Shown: piece after piece, positions 1 to 5,826 of the stretch
How positions within the stretch are numbered: position 1 is the stretch's first letter
How the letters are laid out: each line of letters begins with the position of its first letter
From: Simkania negevensis
GTDB lineage: Bacteria > Chlamydiota > Chlamydiia > Chlamydiales > JAFITR01
NCBI GenBank assembly: GCA_017116025.1
Contig: JAFITR010000041.1
Location: 1-10,979 of the forward strand
Length of the DNA: 10,979 bases
Reading direction: 5' to 3'
Made by a program: the position numbers and the translations under genes
The notes under the pieces: model-generated
What the model was told of the DNA's origin: nothing
Databases searched by the model: none
The model's input: the letters and a program-made list of their open reading frames with translations, nothing else

Positions 1-114
1 CCTGAAAGGCTGCTACATTCATTTAGAAAGAATTAAACATTTGGAAACGTGCTGGTTAAAAATCGAATTCACGTTAACATAAACTCAAAACTCACGTTAC
101 TTAAATCGATCCCT
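1..114. other. Non-coding tail downstream of mcsB with short direct repeats
   Basis: This AT-rich stretch follows the mcsB stop codon and shows no convincing gene. It contains the octamer TCACGTTA twice (69-76 and 92-99), the related inverted core AACGTG near 46-51, and AATCGA twice (61-66 and 104-109). No stem followed by a T-run is visible on the minus strand, so no terminator for mcsA-mcsB can be called. The repeats could be binding sites for a regulator of a gene to the left of the window, or chance. Confidence 0.4.
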
Positions 115-1200
115 TCATGCGGTTTTGAGGAGGGTCTCTTTTAATGTTTTGTGAATGAGCTCTGCACGTATCTGAGGGAGCTCTTCTTGATTAAGAGATT
201 TTTGGTGTAGGCTCATCAGATGCGCGCGTTGGCAGTTGATTAGAAGCTCGTTGATCTTGTTGTAGGGGATCCCTGTAATCCAGTCTAACTCTAACCCTAA
301 TTTGAAGAGACTAAGGTTCTTGAGGGCTTCTATGGTGGTGAGTTTATAGGAGTGTTTGAGTAGGCCGTATGCCCTGCTGACGCGATCTTTGACGTCTGCA
401 TTTTCCTTCGTACGTAGCTCTTCACGCCTTCGTTTTTCTGCTGTCATCATCGTTGTTGCCGATGTCCTGAGTATGCTGAGGATGGTCTCTTCTGTGAGCC
501 CCAAGGTATAGCTGTTTTGAAGGACGACAAGGTCGCCTACGATTTCGTCAAGACTCCCTTGCATACTTTGTGCTACAACGCCTTCTTCTAGAGCAGACTC
601 GACGGTTTCCTGGAAGACTCCTGTATGAATCAGTGCAGGGAGGTGTAGATAGATTGTGCCGATAAGCCCTGTACCGCAATGTGTTGGGTCTGCTGTTAAA
701 AAACCAAAACGGGGAGAAAAGGCGTATTCGAAGCTATTGGCAAGCTCTGCTTCTATCTTGGTCAAATGGTGCCAGGTTGTTTCTAACTCACCTTGGCTAT
801 CTGTTAGCTGGATCTGCAGATGATTACGTACGTTGATGATCCCGAGAAAAGAACCTGTTTGGTCGATGACGAATCCTTCGTTTTTTTGTGCTTGCTGAAT
901 GTTAAGAGAAGAGAAGAAGTGTTCGGAAAGATACTCTTTATTCAGTGGATTAGTCTCTCCGGCATCAATGAAAATGGGTGATTCTAGAAGTGGGCATTTG
1001 AGTAATGTGTTCTTTAGGACAGAAAAGACCTGGCTGCGTTCTGCTGCAGAGAGTTTTGTAGGGAAAGTATGCTTCTTGATGTTGCGCACAACGCGTAAGA
1101 TGGACGCAAGCCATATGTTGTTGTGGTTGTCGGCCCAAGGTCCGCGGAATGAAAGGAGCTGATCTCTTTCGTTATCCTTGCTTTTTCTCTTTCTCCCCAT
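115..1200 (-). CDS. mcsB: McsB-like guanido kinase homologue, probable pseudokinase
   Basis: McsB enzymes phosphorylate arginines on proteins and mark them for ClpC-ClpP in Firmicutes. This 361-residue product has the full phosphagen kinase fold signature: R-G-P near residue 20, the F-x-P-R-F-G-F-L-T block, D-P-T-H-C-G-T-G-L at 171-179, T-L-G-L-T-E-E near 232, and the McsB-type C-terminal R-A-Y-G-L-L segment. Compared from memory with Bacillus subtilis McsB, key residues are gone: the Cys of C-P-T-N is Asp171, the acidic N-E-E-D-H is N-V-R-N-H (123-127), and the R-G-x-x-G-E loop is replaced by Q-S-M-Q-G-S. One ATP-binding Arg of S-S-R-I-R is Ile34. ATG 1200 was chosen because GGAGAAGG precedes it (1204-1211) and it gives the family N-terminal length. 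A further in-frame ATG at 1254 is less likely. The gene overlaps mcsA by 29 bases, so translation is probably coupled. Family membership is sure; loss of activity is inferred. Confidence 0.88.
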   Translation of the reverse strand: MGRKRKSKDNERDQLLSFRGPWADNHNNIWLASILRVVRNIKKHTFPTKLSAAERSQVFSVLKNTLLKCPLLESPIFIDAGETNPLNKEYLSEHFFSSLNIQQAQKNEGFVIDQTGSFLGIINVRNHLQIQLTDSQGELETTWHHLTKIEAELANSFEYAFSPRFGFLTADPTHCGTGLIGTIYLHLPALIHTGVFQETVESALEEGVVAQSMQGSLDEIVGDLVVLQNSYTLGLTEETILSILRTSATTMMTAEKRRREELRTKENADVKDRVSRAYGLLKHSYKLTTIEALKNLSLFKLGLELDWITGIPYNKINELLINCQRAHLMSLHQKSLNQEELPQIRAELIHKTLKETLLKTA

Positions 1201-1705
1201 CTGCCTTCTCCATGATTTCCTTGATCTGATCTCGAATCCAAGCGGCTTGCTCATAATCTTCTCTGCTCAGTGTATCGGAGAGCGCTTCATGGAGTGCAAG
1301 GAGGCGTGCAGAGGGCTTGACTGTCGATATTGCTCCCGGTGTTCGTCCTGTGTGGAGGGTGGAACTTTTTTTTGTCATCGTCAGACGTCGAGGTACCTTC
1401 TTGGCTCTTATTAGATCGATCAGTAGAAGTTCAGAGAAAATTTCGTAGCATTCACTGCATCCCAGCGGGCTGCCCATCTTGACCGCTTCAAGTGTCGTGC
1501 CGCAATTCCCACAACAAACCCCTGTTGTTTTGTCCTTAGACGGCGCCGTCTCTCTACTCGTCAGCAGCTTCCCATGCAAACGCTCTTGTAGCCTTGGACA
1601 TTCAGCACACATGTTTAATGAACTTGTGGCAGCAGCAACAATTTCAGTGTACAGGTAAGCTATTGGTTTTTTGCACTCTGTGCATTCAATCGGTCTTTCC
1701 GACAT
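1172..1705 (-). CDS. mcsA: McsA-like zinc-finger protein with C-terminal UvrB/UvrC motif
   Basis: McsA is the zinc-binding partner and activator of McsB. The 177-residue product has four C-x-x-C pairs at residues 8/11, 33/36, 65/68 and 83/86, enough for two zinc sites. A basic linker follows, then a UvrB/UvrC-type helical hairpin at about 134-168 (L-L-A-L-H-E-A-L ... E-D-Y-E-Q-A-A-W-I-R-D-Q-I). The size is close to Firmicute McsA (about 185). ATG 1705 is preferred because the first C-x-x-C then lies near the N-terminus, as in the family; a GTG at 1747 would add 14 residues, and neither has a clear Shine-Dalgarno. The coding region overlaps the mcsB start. No ctsR or clpC is adjacent, unlike the Firmicute operon, while an McsA-McsB pair alone is the arrangement I recall from Chlamydia (CT676-CT675). 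Cysteines are intact, so zinc binding is expected even though the partner looks catalytically dead. Confidence 0.85.
   Translation of the reverse strand: MSERPIECTECKKPIAYLYTEIVAAATSSLNMCAECPRLQERLHGKLLTSRETAPSKDKTTGVCCGNCGTTLEAVKMGSPLGCSECYEIFSELLLIDLIRAKKVPRRLTMTKKSSTLHTGRTPGAISTVKPSARLLALHEALSDTLSREDYEQAAWIRDQIKEIMEKADGEKEKKQG
1204..1211 (-). promoter_or_regulatory. Shine-Dalgarno deciding the mcsB start
   Basis: Read on the minus strand this is GGAGAAGG, with the GGAG core 7 bases before ATG 1200. It lies inside the 3' end of mcsA. It supports ATG 1200 over the upstream ATG at 1254, which has only a weak GAGAAG in front of it. Confidence 0.7.
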
Positions 1706-1758
1706 AAATTTATCACTAAGCCCCTCTTCTACAATCGAAAATGCCACGTCATGAAATA

Positions 1759-1764
1759 ATTGTA
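1759..1764 (-). promoter_or_regulatory. Possible -10 box for mcsA-mcsB
   Basis: On the minus strand this reads TACAAT (5 of 6 to TATAAT). A start about 1752 would leave a leader of some 47 bases before ATG 1705, which mildly supports that start. The matching -35 region (1782-1787, AGCGAG on the minus strand) is poor, so the call is weak unless an activator helps. Confidence 0.3.
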
Positions 1765-1779
1765 AACGTTTGCGGATTC

Positions 1780-1799
1780 ATCTCGCTTCCAGCGGAGAT
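1780..1799. repeat. Imperfect inverted repeat between the mcsA and tsp promoters
   Basis: The sequence ATCTCGCT (1780-1787), a 3-base centre, then AGC, an extra G (1794) and GAGAT (1795-1799) forms 8 pairs with one bulge. It lies 12 bases upstream of the tsp -35 box and covers the expected -35 position of the mcsA promoter. It could be an operator serving both genes; function is not shown by sequence. Confidence 0.4.
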
Positions 1800-1811
1800 T
1801 AAATAATTTCC

Positions 1812-1840
1812 TTGACATAATATTCATTGTGATCTATCAT
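1812..1840 (+). promoter_or_regulatory. Sigma70-type promoter of tsp
   Basis: TTGACA at 1812-1817 matches the -35 consensus perfectly. After a 17-base spacer comes TATCAT at 1835-1840 (4 of 6). Transcription would start near 1847, leaving a leader of about 30 bases before the tsp ATG. Confidence 0.75.
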
Positions 1841-1867
1841 CCAGTTTACGGGGCTAGACAGCCAGAC

Positions 1868-1873
1868 GAGGTG
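1868..1873 (+). promoter_or_regulatory. Ribosome binding site of tsp
   Basis: GAGGTG ends 4 bases before ATG 1878. The spacing is a little short but the match to the anti-Shine-Dalgarno is good, and no other in-frame start would keep the signal peptide. Confidence 0.6.
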
Positions 1874-1877
1874 CGCG

Positions 1878-3887
1878 ATGAGGGTTTATAAGTGTTGCGA
1901 GAGTGTTTCCTTTGTACGGGGTCTATTGTTTGTTTTCCTGTCACTGGTTTTTTTTCCTTTATTTGCTGGTGATCGCGAGCTTTTGCACGAGGAAGATGTG
2001 CGTTTTTCGATGGAGGAGTTATTTTCTTTCCATGTAGAGAAGAAGGAGATAAGTCCACTTTTGTTGGAACGTTCTCTGAAGATTTACATCAACCAATTTG
2101 ATCCTCAGAAGATCTATTTTCTTGATGGGGAAGTCTCTTCTTATTTAGAGCCGTCGTCGTCGTTGTTGCAGCGGATGTTAAAGCAGTATAACGACGATCA
2201 GTTTGATCACTACTTCCTTCTCAACCGTGCCATTGAGCAGGCTGTGTTGCGCTCTCGGCAGATACGTCAGGCGATGGTTCGTGATTCTGCTGTTCTTTTT
2301 GTGGAGGCAACGAACATAGCAGGGGGTTTTCTCAAGGAGGAGCCTCATGAAGGCTATGCATTGGATGTGGGAGATTTACAAGAGCGTATGCATCAGCATC
2401 TTTTAGGGTTTATCAATATGCAGAAGAAGCTGCTTGAGGTCGATGCGTTTAATGAGGAGCAGCGGGTGGGGGTCTTGCGGCTTTACGAGAAGAGAATATA
2501 CAACTTAGAAGAAAGCTATTTTACTGCTTCGAGCCCTGATAAAAGGTCTCTCTTTTTTTTGCGCATTTTGAAATCGTTGGCGGAAAGTCTTGATGCTCAC
2601 TCGAACTTTTTCAGCGCTGAAGAAGCGTATAGTATGAGGATCCAATTGGAGAAGGGGTTTTATGGCGTTGGCTTGGTCCTTGAAGAGGGGATCGGCGGTG
2701 TTGTCATTGTGCGTATAGTAGAAGGCGGGCCTGCAAATAATAGTGGTTTGCTAAAGGTCAACGACCGGATTATTTCTATCGATGGACAAGATGTGGATGA
2801 GTATCCCTTTGACGATGTGTTGGAGTCGATTCGTGGGGAGAAGGGAGCACCAATCTTTTTTGAGATCATGCGCAAAGGGGAAGAGGAGAGTGTCACGGTG
2901 GAGATCACTCGCGGAGAGGTGATCCTTGATGATAAGCGCGTCGATATAAGTCATGAAGAAGTCGATGGAGGGGTGATAGGAAAGATCACCTTGTATTCTT
3001 TTTATGAAGGAGATGACGGAGTAACGAGTGAGATAGACATGAAAGAAGCGATAGAAAAGCTGAAGAGTGAAGGAGAGCTGAAAGGGCTTGTCTTAGATCT
3101 CAGAGAGAATGTCGGAGGTTTTCTGCTTCAGGCAGTGAAGGTGGCGGGTTTGTTCATCTCCAATGGGATCATCGTCGTGTCACAATATTCCGATGGGGAT
3201 AAATACTTCTTGCGTGATCTAGACGGGCATACCTATTACGACGGCCCCATGCTCGTCTTGACATCAAAAACGAGTGCTTCGGCGGCAGAGATTGTCGCAC
3301 AGGTCCTGCAAGATTACGGAGTGGCCCTTGTTGCTGGTGATGAGAGGACGTTTGGCAAGGGGTCGATACAGCATCAGACTGTCACCAACCCAGAGGCGCC
3401 TGCCTTCTTTAAGGTCACCGTAGGCAGGTATTACACACCTTCTGGCGCATCAACACAAATAGAGGGAGTCTCTTCGGATATCATCGTGCCCTCGGCTCTT
3501 TATCATGAACAAATAGGAGAAGAGTATCTCGATTATCCACTCAGTTCTGATGCGATTCAACCCATGTACCGAGATCCTTTGAGCGATATCAGTTTTATCG
3601 GAAGACCATGGTATGAAAAGTATTACCTGCCAACAATACAAACGCGTGAATTTTCCTATCTCCAGATGTTGCCTGTCTTGCGGAAAAGGAGTATCATGCG
3701 CGTTGCCGATAACGATCGATATCAACAGTTCTTACAAGAGATCAAGGAAGGTAAGTATCTACCTCAAAATCAAGAAGATGAAGATTTACAGATGGAAGAA
3801 GCTGTAAATATCATCCTCGATGTCATCGAGCTGCAACACTACCTAAAAAGACCCATAGCCCCCCCCACTCTTGTCCGTAGTAATTAG
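1878..3887 (+). CDS. tsp: Tail-specific (C-terminal processing) protease, S41 family
   Basis: This periplasmic serine protease recognises the C-termini of substrate proteins through a PDZ domain and degrades or trims them. The 669-residue product begins with a signal peptide (Arg/Lys then a hydrophobic run about 15-29, likely cut after Ala30). A helical Prc-type N-terminal domain follows to about 250. The PDZ domain is at about 262-345 (Y-G-V-G-L-V ... G-P-A-N-N-S-G-L ... D-R-I-I-S-I-D-G), then the S41 core. The catalytic dyad is Ser468 in S-A-S-A-A-E and Lys494 in F-G-K-G-S-I-Q, with Gln498 and Asp479 also conserved, aligned to E. coli Prc Ser430/Lys455 from memory; the loop between them has one extra residue. 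The length is close to that of Chlamydia CT441 (about 644). It has its own promoter. An 8-C run (3859-3866) lies near the 3' end. Family assignment is very secure. Confidence 0.95.
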   Translation: MRVYKCCESVSFVRGLLFVFLSLVFFPLFAGDRELLHEEDVRFSMEELFSFHVEKKEISPLLLERSLKIYINQFDPQKIYFLDGEVSSYLEPSSSLLQRMLKQYNDDQFDHYFLLNRAIEQAVLRSRQIRQAMVRDSAVLFVEATNIAGGFLKEEPHEGYALDVGDLQERMHQHLLGFINMQKKLLEVDAFNEEQRVGVLRLYEKRIYNLEESYFTASSPDKRSLFFLRILKSLAESLDAHSNFFSAEEAYSMRIQLEKGFYGVGLVLEEGIGGVVIVRIVEGGPANNSGLLKVNDRIISIDGQDVDEYPFDDVLESIRGEKGAPIFFEIMRKGEEESVTVEITRGEVILDDKRVDISHEEVDGGVIGKITLYSFYEGDDGVTSEIDMKEAIEKLKSEGELKGLVLDLRENVGGFLLQAVKVAGLFISNGIIVVSQYSDGDKYFLRDLDGHTYYDGPMLVLTSKTSASAAEIVAQVLQDYGVALVAGDERTFGKGSIQHQTVTNPEAPAFFKVTVGRYYTPSGASTQIEGVSSDIIVPSALYHEQIGEEYLDYPLSSDAIQPMYRDPLSDISFIGRPWYEKYYLPTIQTREFSYLQMLPVLRKRSIMRVADNDRYQQFLQEIKEGKYLPQNQEDEDLQMEEAVNIILDVIELQHYLKRPIAPPTLVRSN

Positions 3888-3893
3888 AGTGAT

Positions 3894-4214
3894 TCAATTC
3901 TGTTCCGCTAGATCTCTCAAATGAGCCTGTAGAAGATCTGAGGACTCCTTTTGATGCTTCAACAATGCTTGTACGGCATTCCCAACACCTTTTTTTAATG
4001 GTTCGGTCTTGTTTGCAGGACTTGAGAGATGAACGTAAAGAGTATTTAGAGCATCGGAGTGGTGCTGCAATTCTTCAACAGCCTCCCTTATAATTATAAC
4101 AGTGCCACAATTAAACGGGGGATATAGGGGGCAGAGCGGGCCTGCAGCATCAACAGTTGTGCTAAAGCTTAAGCTTCCTAAGACGACGACAGATAATAGT
4201 AGTAATTTTTTCAT
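3894..4214 (-). CDS. Small secreted protein of unknown function
   Basis: I do not recognise this family. The 106-residue product has a textbook signal peptide: Met-Lys-Lys, a hydrophobic run (4-17), and a V-D-A/A cleavage site after Ala23. The mature part of about 83 residues starts with a proline-rich patch holding two cysteines (Cys28 and Cys36) that could form a disulphide. The rest, about 41-104, looks mostly helical (R-E-A-V-E-E-L-Q, L-L-K-H-Q-K-E-S-S-D-L-L-Q). No lipobox is seen, so it should be soluble in the periplasm or exported further. A strong ribosome site, AAGGAG 5 bases before the ATG, marks it as a real gene. It is convergent with tsp, ending 6 bases from the tsp stop, and divergent from the sodium symporter. 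A link with Tsp is only positional. Confidence 0.75.
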   Translation of the reverse strand: MKKLLLLSVVVLGSLSFSTTVDAAGPLCPLYPPFNCGTVIIIREAVEELQHHSDALNTLYVHLSSPANKTEPLKKGVGNAVQALLKHQKESSDLLQAHLRDLAEQN

Positions 4215-4219
4215 TCTTT

Positions 4220-4225
4220 CTCCTT
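4220..4225 (-). promoter_or_regulatory. Strong ribosome binding site of the small secreted protein
   Basis: AAGGAG on the minus strand with a 5-base spacer to ATG 4214. It is the best Shine-Dalgarno in the window and suggests high expression. Confidence 0.8.
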
Positions 4226-4265
4226 CTTGTTTAACGAATCAATACCAACAGGATCTTTTTAGTCG

Positions 4266-4280
4266 CCTTATTACATAAGG
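4266..4280. repeat. Perfect short palindrome CCTTAT-TAC-ATAAGG
   Basis: Six-base arms (4266-4271 and 4275-4280) are perfect inverted copies around a 3-base centre. The element sits between the divergent small secreted gene and the symporter, 25 bases upstream of the symporter -35 box and on top of the possible -10 box of the small gene. It has the look of an operator. Confidence 0.45.
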
Positions 4281-4296
4281 GGTATTTGTTTGCCAA
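4270..4296 (-). promoter_or_regulatory. Weak promoter candidate for the small secreted protein
   Basis: On the minus strand TTGGCA (from 4291-4296) is followed after 15 bases by TGTAAT (4270-4275), or after 17 bases by TAATAA. Either the spacer or the -10 box is suboptimal, so this is only a candidate. Confidence 0.3.
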
Positions 4297-4305
4297 AAAC
4301 TATTC

Positions 4306-4334
4306 TTGACAATAATCCTAAAGACATTTTTAAT
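4306..4334 (+). promoter_or_regulatory. Sigma70-type promoter of the sodium symporter (and probably htpG)
   Basis: TTGACA at 4306-4311, a 17-base spacer and TTTAAT at 4329-4334 (5 of 6) make the best promoter of the window. Transcription should start near 4341, giving a leader of about 37 bases. Confidence 0.8.
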
Positions 4335-4344
4335 ACTTGGGATT

Positions 4345-4358
4345 GTTCTTTGAAGAAC
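4345..4358. repeat. Inverted repeat GTTCTT-TG-AAGAAC in the symporter leader
   Basis: Six-base arms match perfectly around two bases. It begins about 4 bases after the predicted transcription start, a usual place for a repressor operator. As RNA it could also form a 5-pair hairpin with a 4-base loop. Confidence 0.45.
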
Positions 4359-4377
4359 TGGCAAAAAAGATGAAACG

Positions 4378-5790
4378 ATGAAACAGAGAGAGCACTGGGG
4401 TTCACGGCTAGGGATGATCATGGCTACAGCGGGTTCTGCCATTGGTTTAGGCAGTCTGTGGCAGTTTCCCTATGTAACAGGAGTCAATGGAGGGGGAATT
4501 TTTGTCCTTCTCTATCTCTTGTTTACCTTTTTTATCGGGGTCCCGATCTTTATTGCAGAAGTTGTTTTGGGACGGCGCGCGCAAAGGAGTCCTGTAGGGG
4601 CATTTTCAGAGATGTCTTCCCACTCAAAAAACTGGAAGATGGTGGGATGGATGTGTATCATCACAAATTTCATTATCTTGTCTTACTACAGCGTTGTCTC
4701 GGGCTGGGCTCTTAATTACACCTTGATGTCGTTGACAGATTTTTCTCGCCATATATCGCTTGAACAAGTAGGACAAACATTCGATATCCTCGTCTCTTCA
4801 GGAGGGATCTCTCTCTTTTGGCATTTTATTTTTATGCTTATTGCCGTTGGTACCGTCTACGGAGGTGTCCGCAAAGGGATTGAGTATTGGGCTCGGATTC
4901 TTACCCCCACGCTTTTTGCTCTTCTCATCGGATTGTTCTTCTATGCGATGACAACAGATGGCTTTGGAGATGCTGTGAAGTTCATCTTTCACCCCGACTT
5001 TTCAAAATTCAAACCTTCGAGTTCTTTGCAAGCCTTAGGACTCTCCTTTTTTACATTGAGTGTCGGACTAGGGGTTCTGATCACCTACGGCAGCTATATG
5101 AAGAAAGACGTTGATATCCCCAAGACAGCTGTCACAGTGGCTTGTCTGGATGTGATTGTTTCTTTGATGGCTGCTATGGTGATCTTCCCCTTCGTTTTTA
5201 CCTATCAATTTGCTCCATCAGAGGGGCCTGGTTTAGTCTTTAAGGTGCTTCCTCATCTCTTTGCTTTGAGCCCGGGGACTATGGTCTTGTCGACACTCTT
5301 TTTCCTCCTCGTTGTCTTTACAGCGTTGACTTCTGCAGTATCCGTGTTGGAAGTGATTGTTGCTAATTTTATTGAGCTCTTCTCCTGGTCGAGGAGGAAG
5401 TCTGTTTTGATTGTTGGAGCAGCGGTATTCATCTTCGGCATCCCTTCTGCGCTCTCTGGCTCTGGCCTCCTTTTTGCCAACTGGGGGAAAATATATGGAT
5501 TCAACTTCCTAGATACCTTAAACTTCCTCTCATATACCTGGTTGCTCCCTTTTAACGGCTTTTGTGTCACACTCTTTGTCGGCTGGTTTTTGAACAAAAA
5601 GATAAGAAATGAGGAGTTTAGACAGGGCTCGAGCTGGGGCTGGTTATTGTATCCGTGGCTGCTGGTGATACGATGGTTAGCGCCGGTAGCAATCATCCTC
5701 ATCGTTCTTCAGTCGGCAGGAGTGATCGATGTTGATGCGATATTTGCCAAACCAGTAGAAAAGGCCCTTGTTGCTGGTAGCGGAGAGTAA
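4378..5790 (+). CDS. Sodium-dependent transporter, neurotransmitter:sodium symporter (LeuT) family
   Basis: Members use the sodium gradient to import amino acids or related small molecules across the inner membrane; the substrate here cannot be told. The 470-residue product has the family opening at 16-38: A-T-A-G-S-A-I-G-L-G, then W-Q-F-P-Y and N-G-G-G. About 11 membrane segments can be counted, fitting bacterial members. The broken TM6 region (L-S-F-F-T-L-S-V-G-L-G) and the TM8 Na2-site pair T-S in F-T-A-L-T-S are present. The position equal to LeuT Asn27, a Na1 ligand, is Ser26. It resembles Chlamydia CT231. The start lies in a tandem copy of GATGAAAC (4369-4384), so an out-of-frame ATG at 4370 opens a three-codon frame ending over the real start; no good Shine-Dalgarno is seen. 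It has its own promoter and is probably co-transcribed with htpG. Confidence 0.92.
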   Translation: MKQREHWGSRLGMIMATAGSAIGLGSLWQFPYVTGVNGGGIFVLLYLLFTFFIGVPIFIAEVVLGRRAQRSPVGAFSEMSSHSKNWKMVGWMCIITNFIILSYYSVVSGWALNYTLMSLTDFSRHISLEQVGQTFDILVSSGGISLFWHFIFMLIAVGTVYGGVRKGIEYWARILTPTLFALLIGLFFYAMTTDGFGDAVKFIFHPDFSKFKPSSSLQALGLSFFTLSVGLGVLITYGSYMKKDVDIPKTAVTVACLDVIVSLMAAMVIFPFVFTYQFAPSEGPGLVFKVLPHLFALSPGTMVLSTLFFLLVVFTALTSAVSVLEVIVANFIELFSWSRRKSVLIVGAAVFIFGIPSALSGSGLLFANWGKIYGFNFLDTLNFLSYTWLLPFNGFCVTLFVGWFLNKKIRNEEFRQGSSWGWLLYPWLLVIRWLAPVAIILIVLQSAGVIDVDAIFAKPVEKALVAGSGE

Positions 5791-5815
5791 TAGATACCAT
5801 AGATATTTCTAATTT

Positions 5816-5820
5816 GAGGA
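5816..5820 (+). promoter_or_regulatory. Ribosome binding site supporting the GTG start of htpG
   Basis: GAGGA stands 6 bases before GTG 5827. The first in-frame ATG is codon 81, beyond essential ATP-site residues, so the GTG must be the start. Confidence 0.75.
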
Positions 5821-5826
5821 CGAAAC

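Noticed and set aside
899..1414. Open plus-strand frames opposite mcsA and mcsB
   Set aside because: They are antisense shadows with no Shine-Dalgarno, no recognisable domain and Cys/Arg-rich low-quality protein, while the minus strand carries clear family motifs.
3323..3338. Identical 16-base word in tsp and again at 5763-5778 in the symporter gene
   Set aside because: Both copies encode Ala-Leu-Val-Ala-Gly in frame; no flanking similarity extends it, so it is most likely coincidence of codon use.
3859..3866. Run of eight C near the end of tsp as a phase-variation tract
   Set aside because: It is within the last ten codons, after all functional domains, so slippage would change little. It could matter only if length varies between strains.
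5253..5702. 149-codon minus-strand frame inside the symporter gene
   Set aside because: It lies fully opposite a well-supported membrane protein gene and its product shows no membrane or domain pattern; long antisense frames are expected there.
5768..5800. Separate promoter for htpG (TTGTTG or TTGCTG with TAGATA or TACCAT)
   Set aside because: Matches are only partial at both boxes and the sequence is mostly symporter coding; co-transcription from 4306 is simpler.
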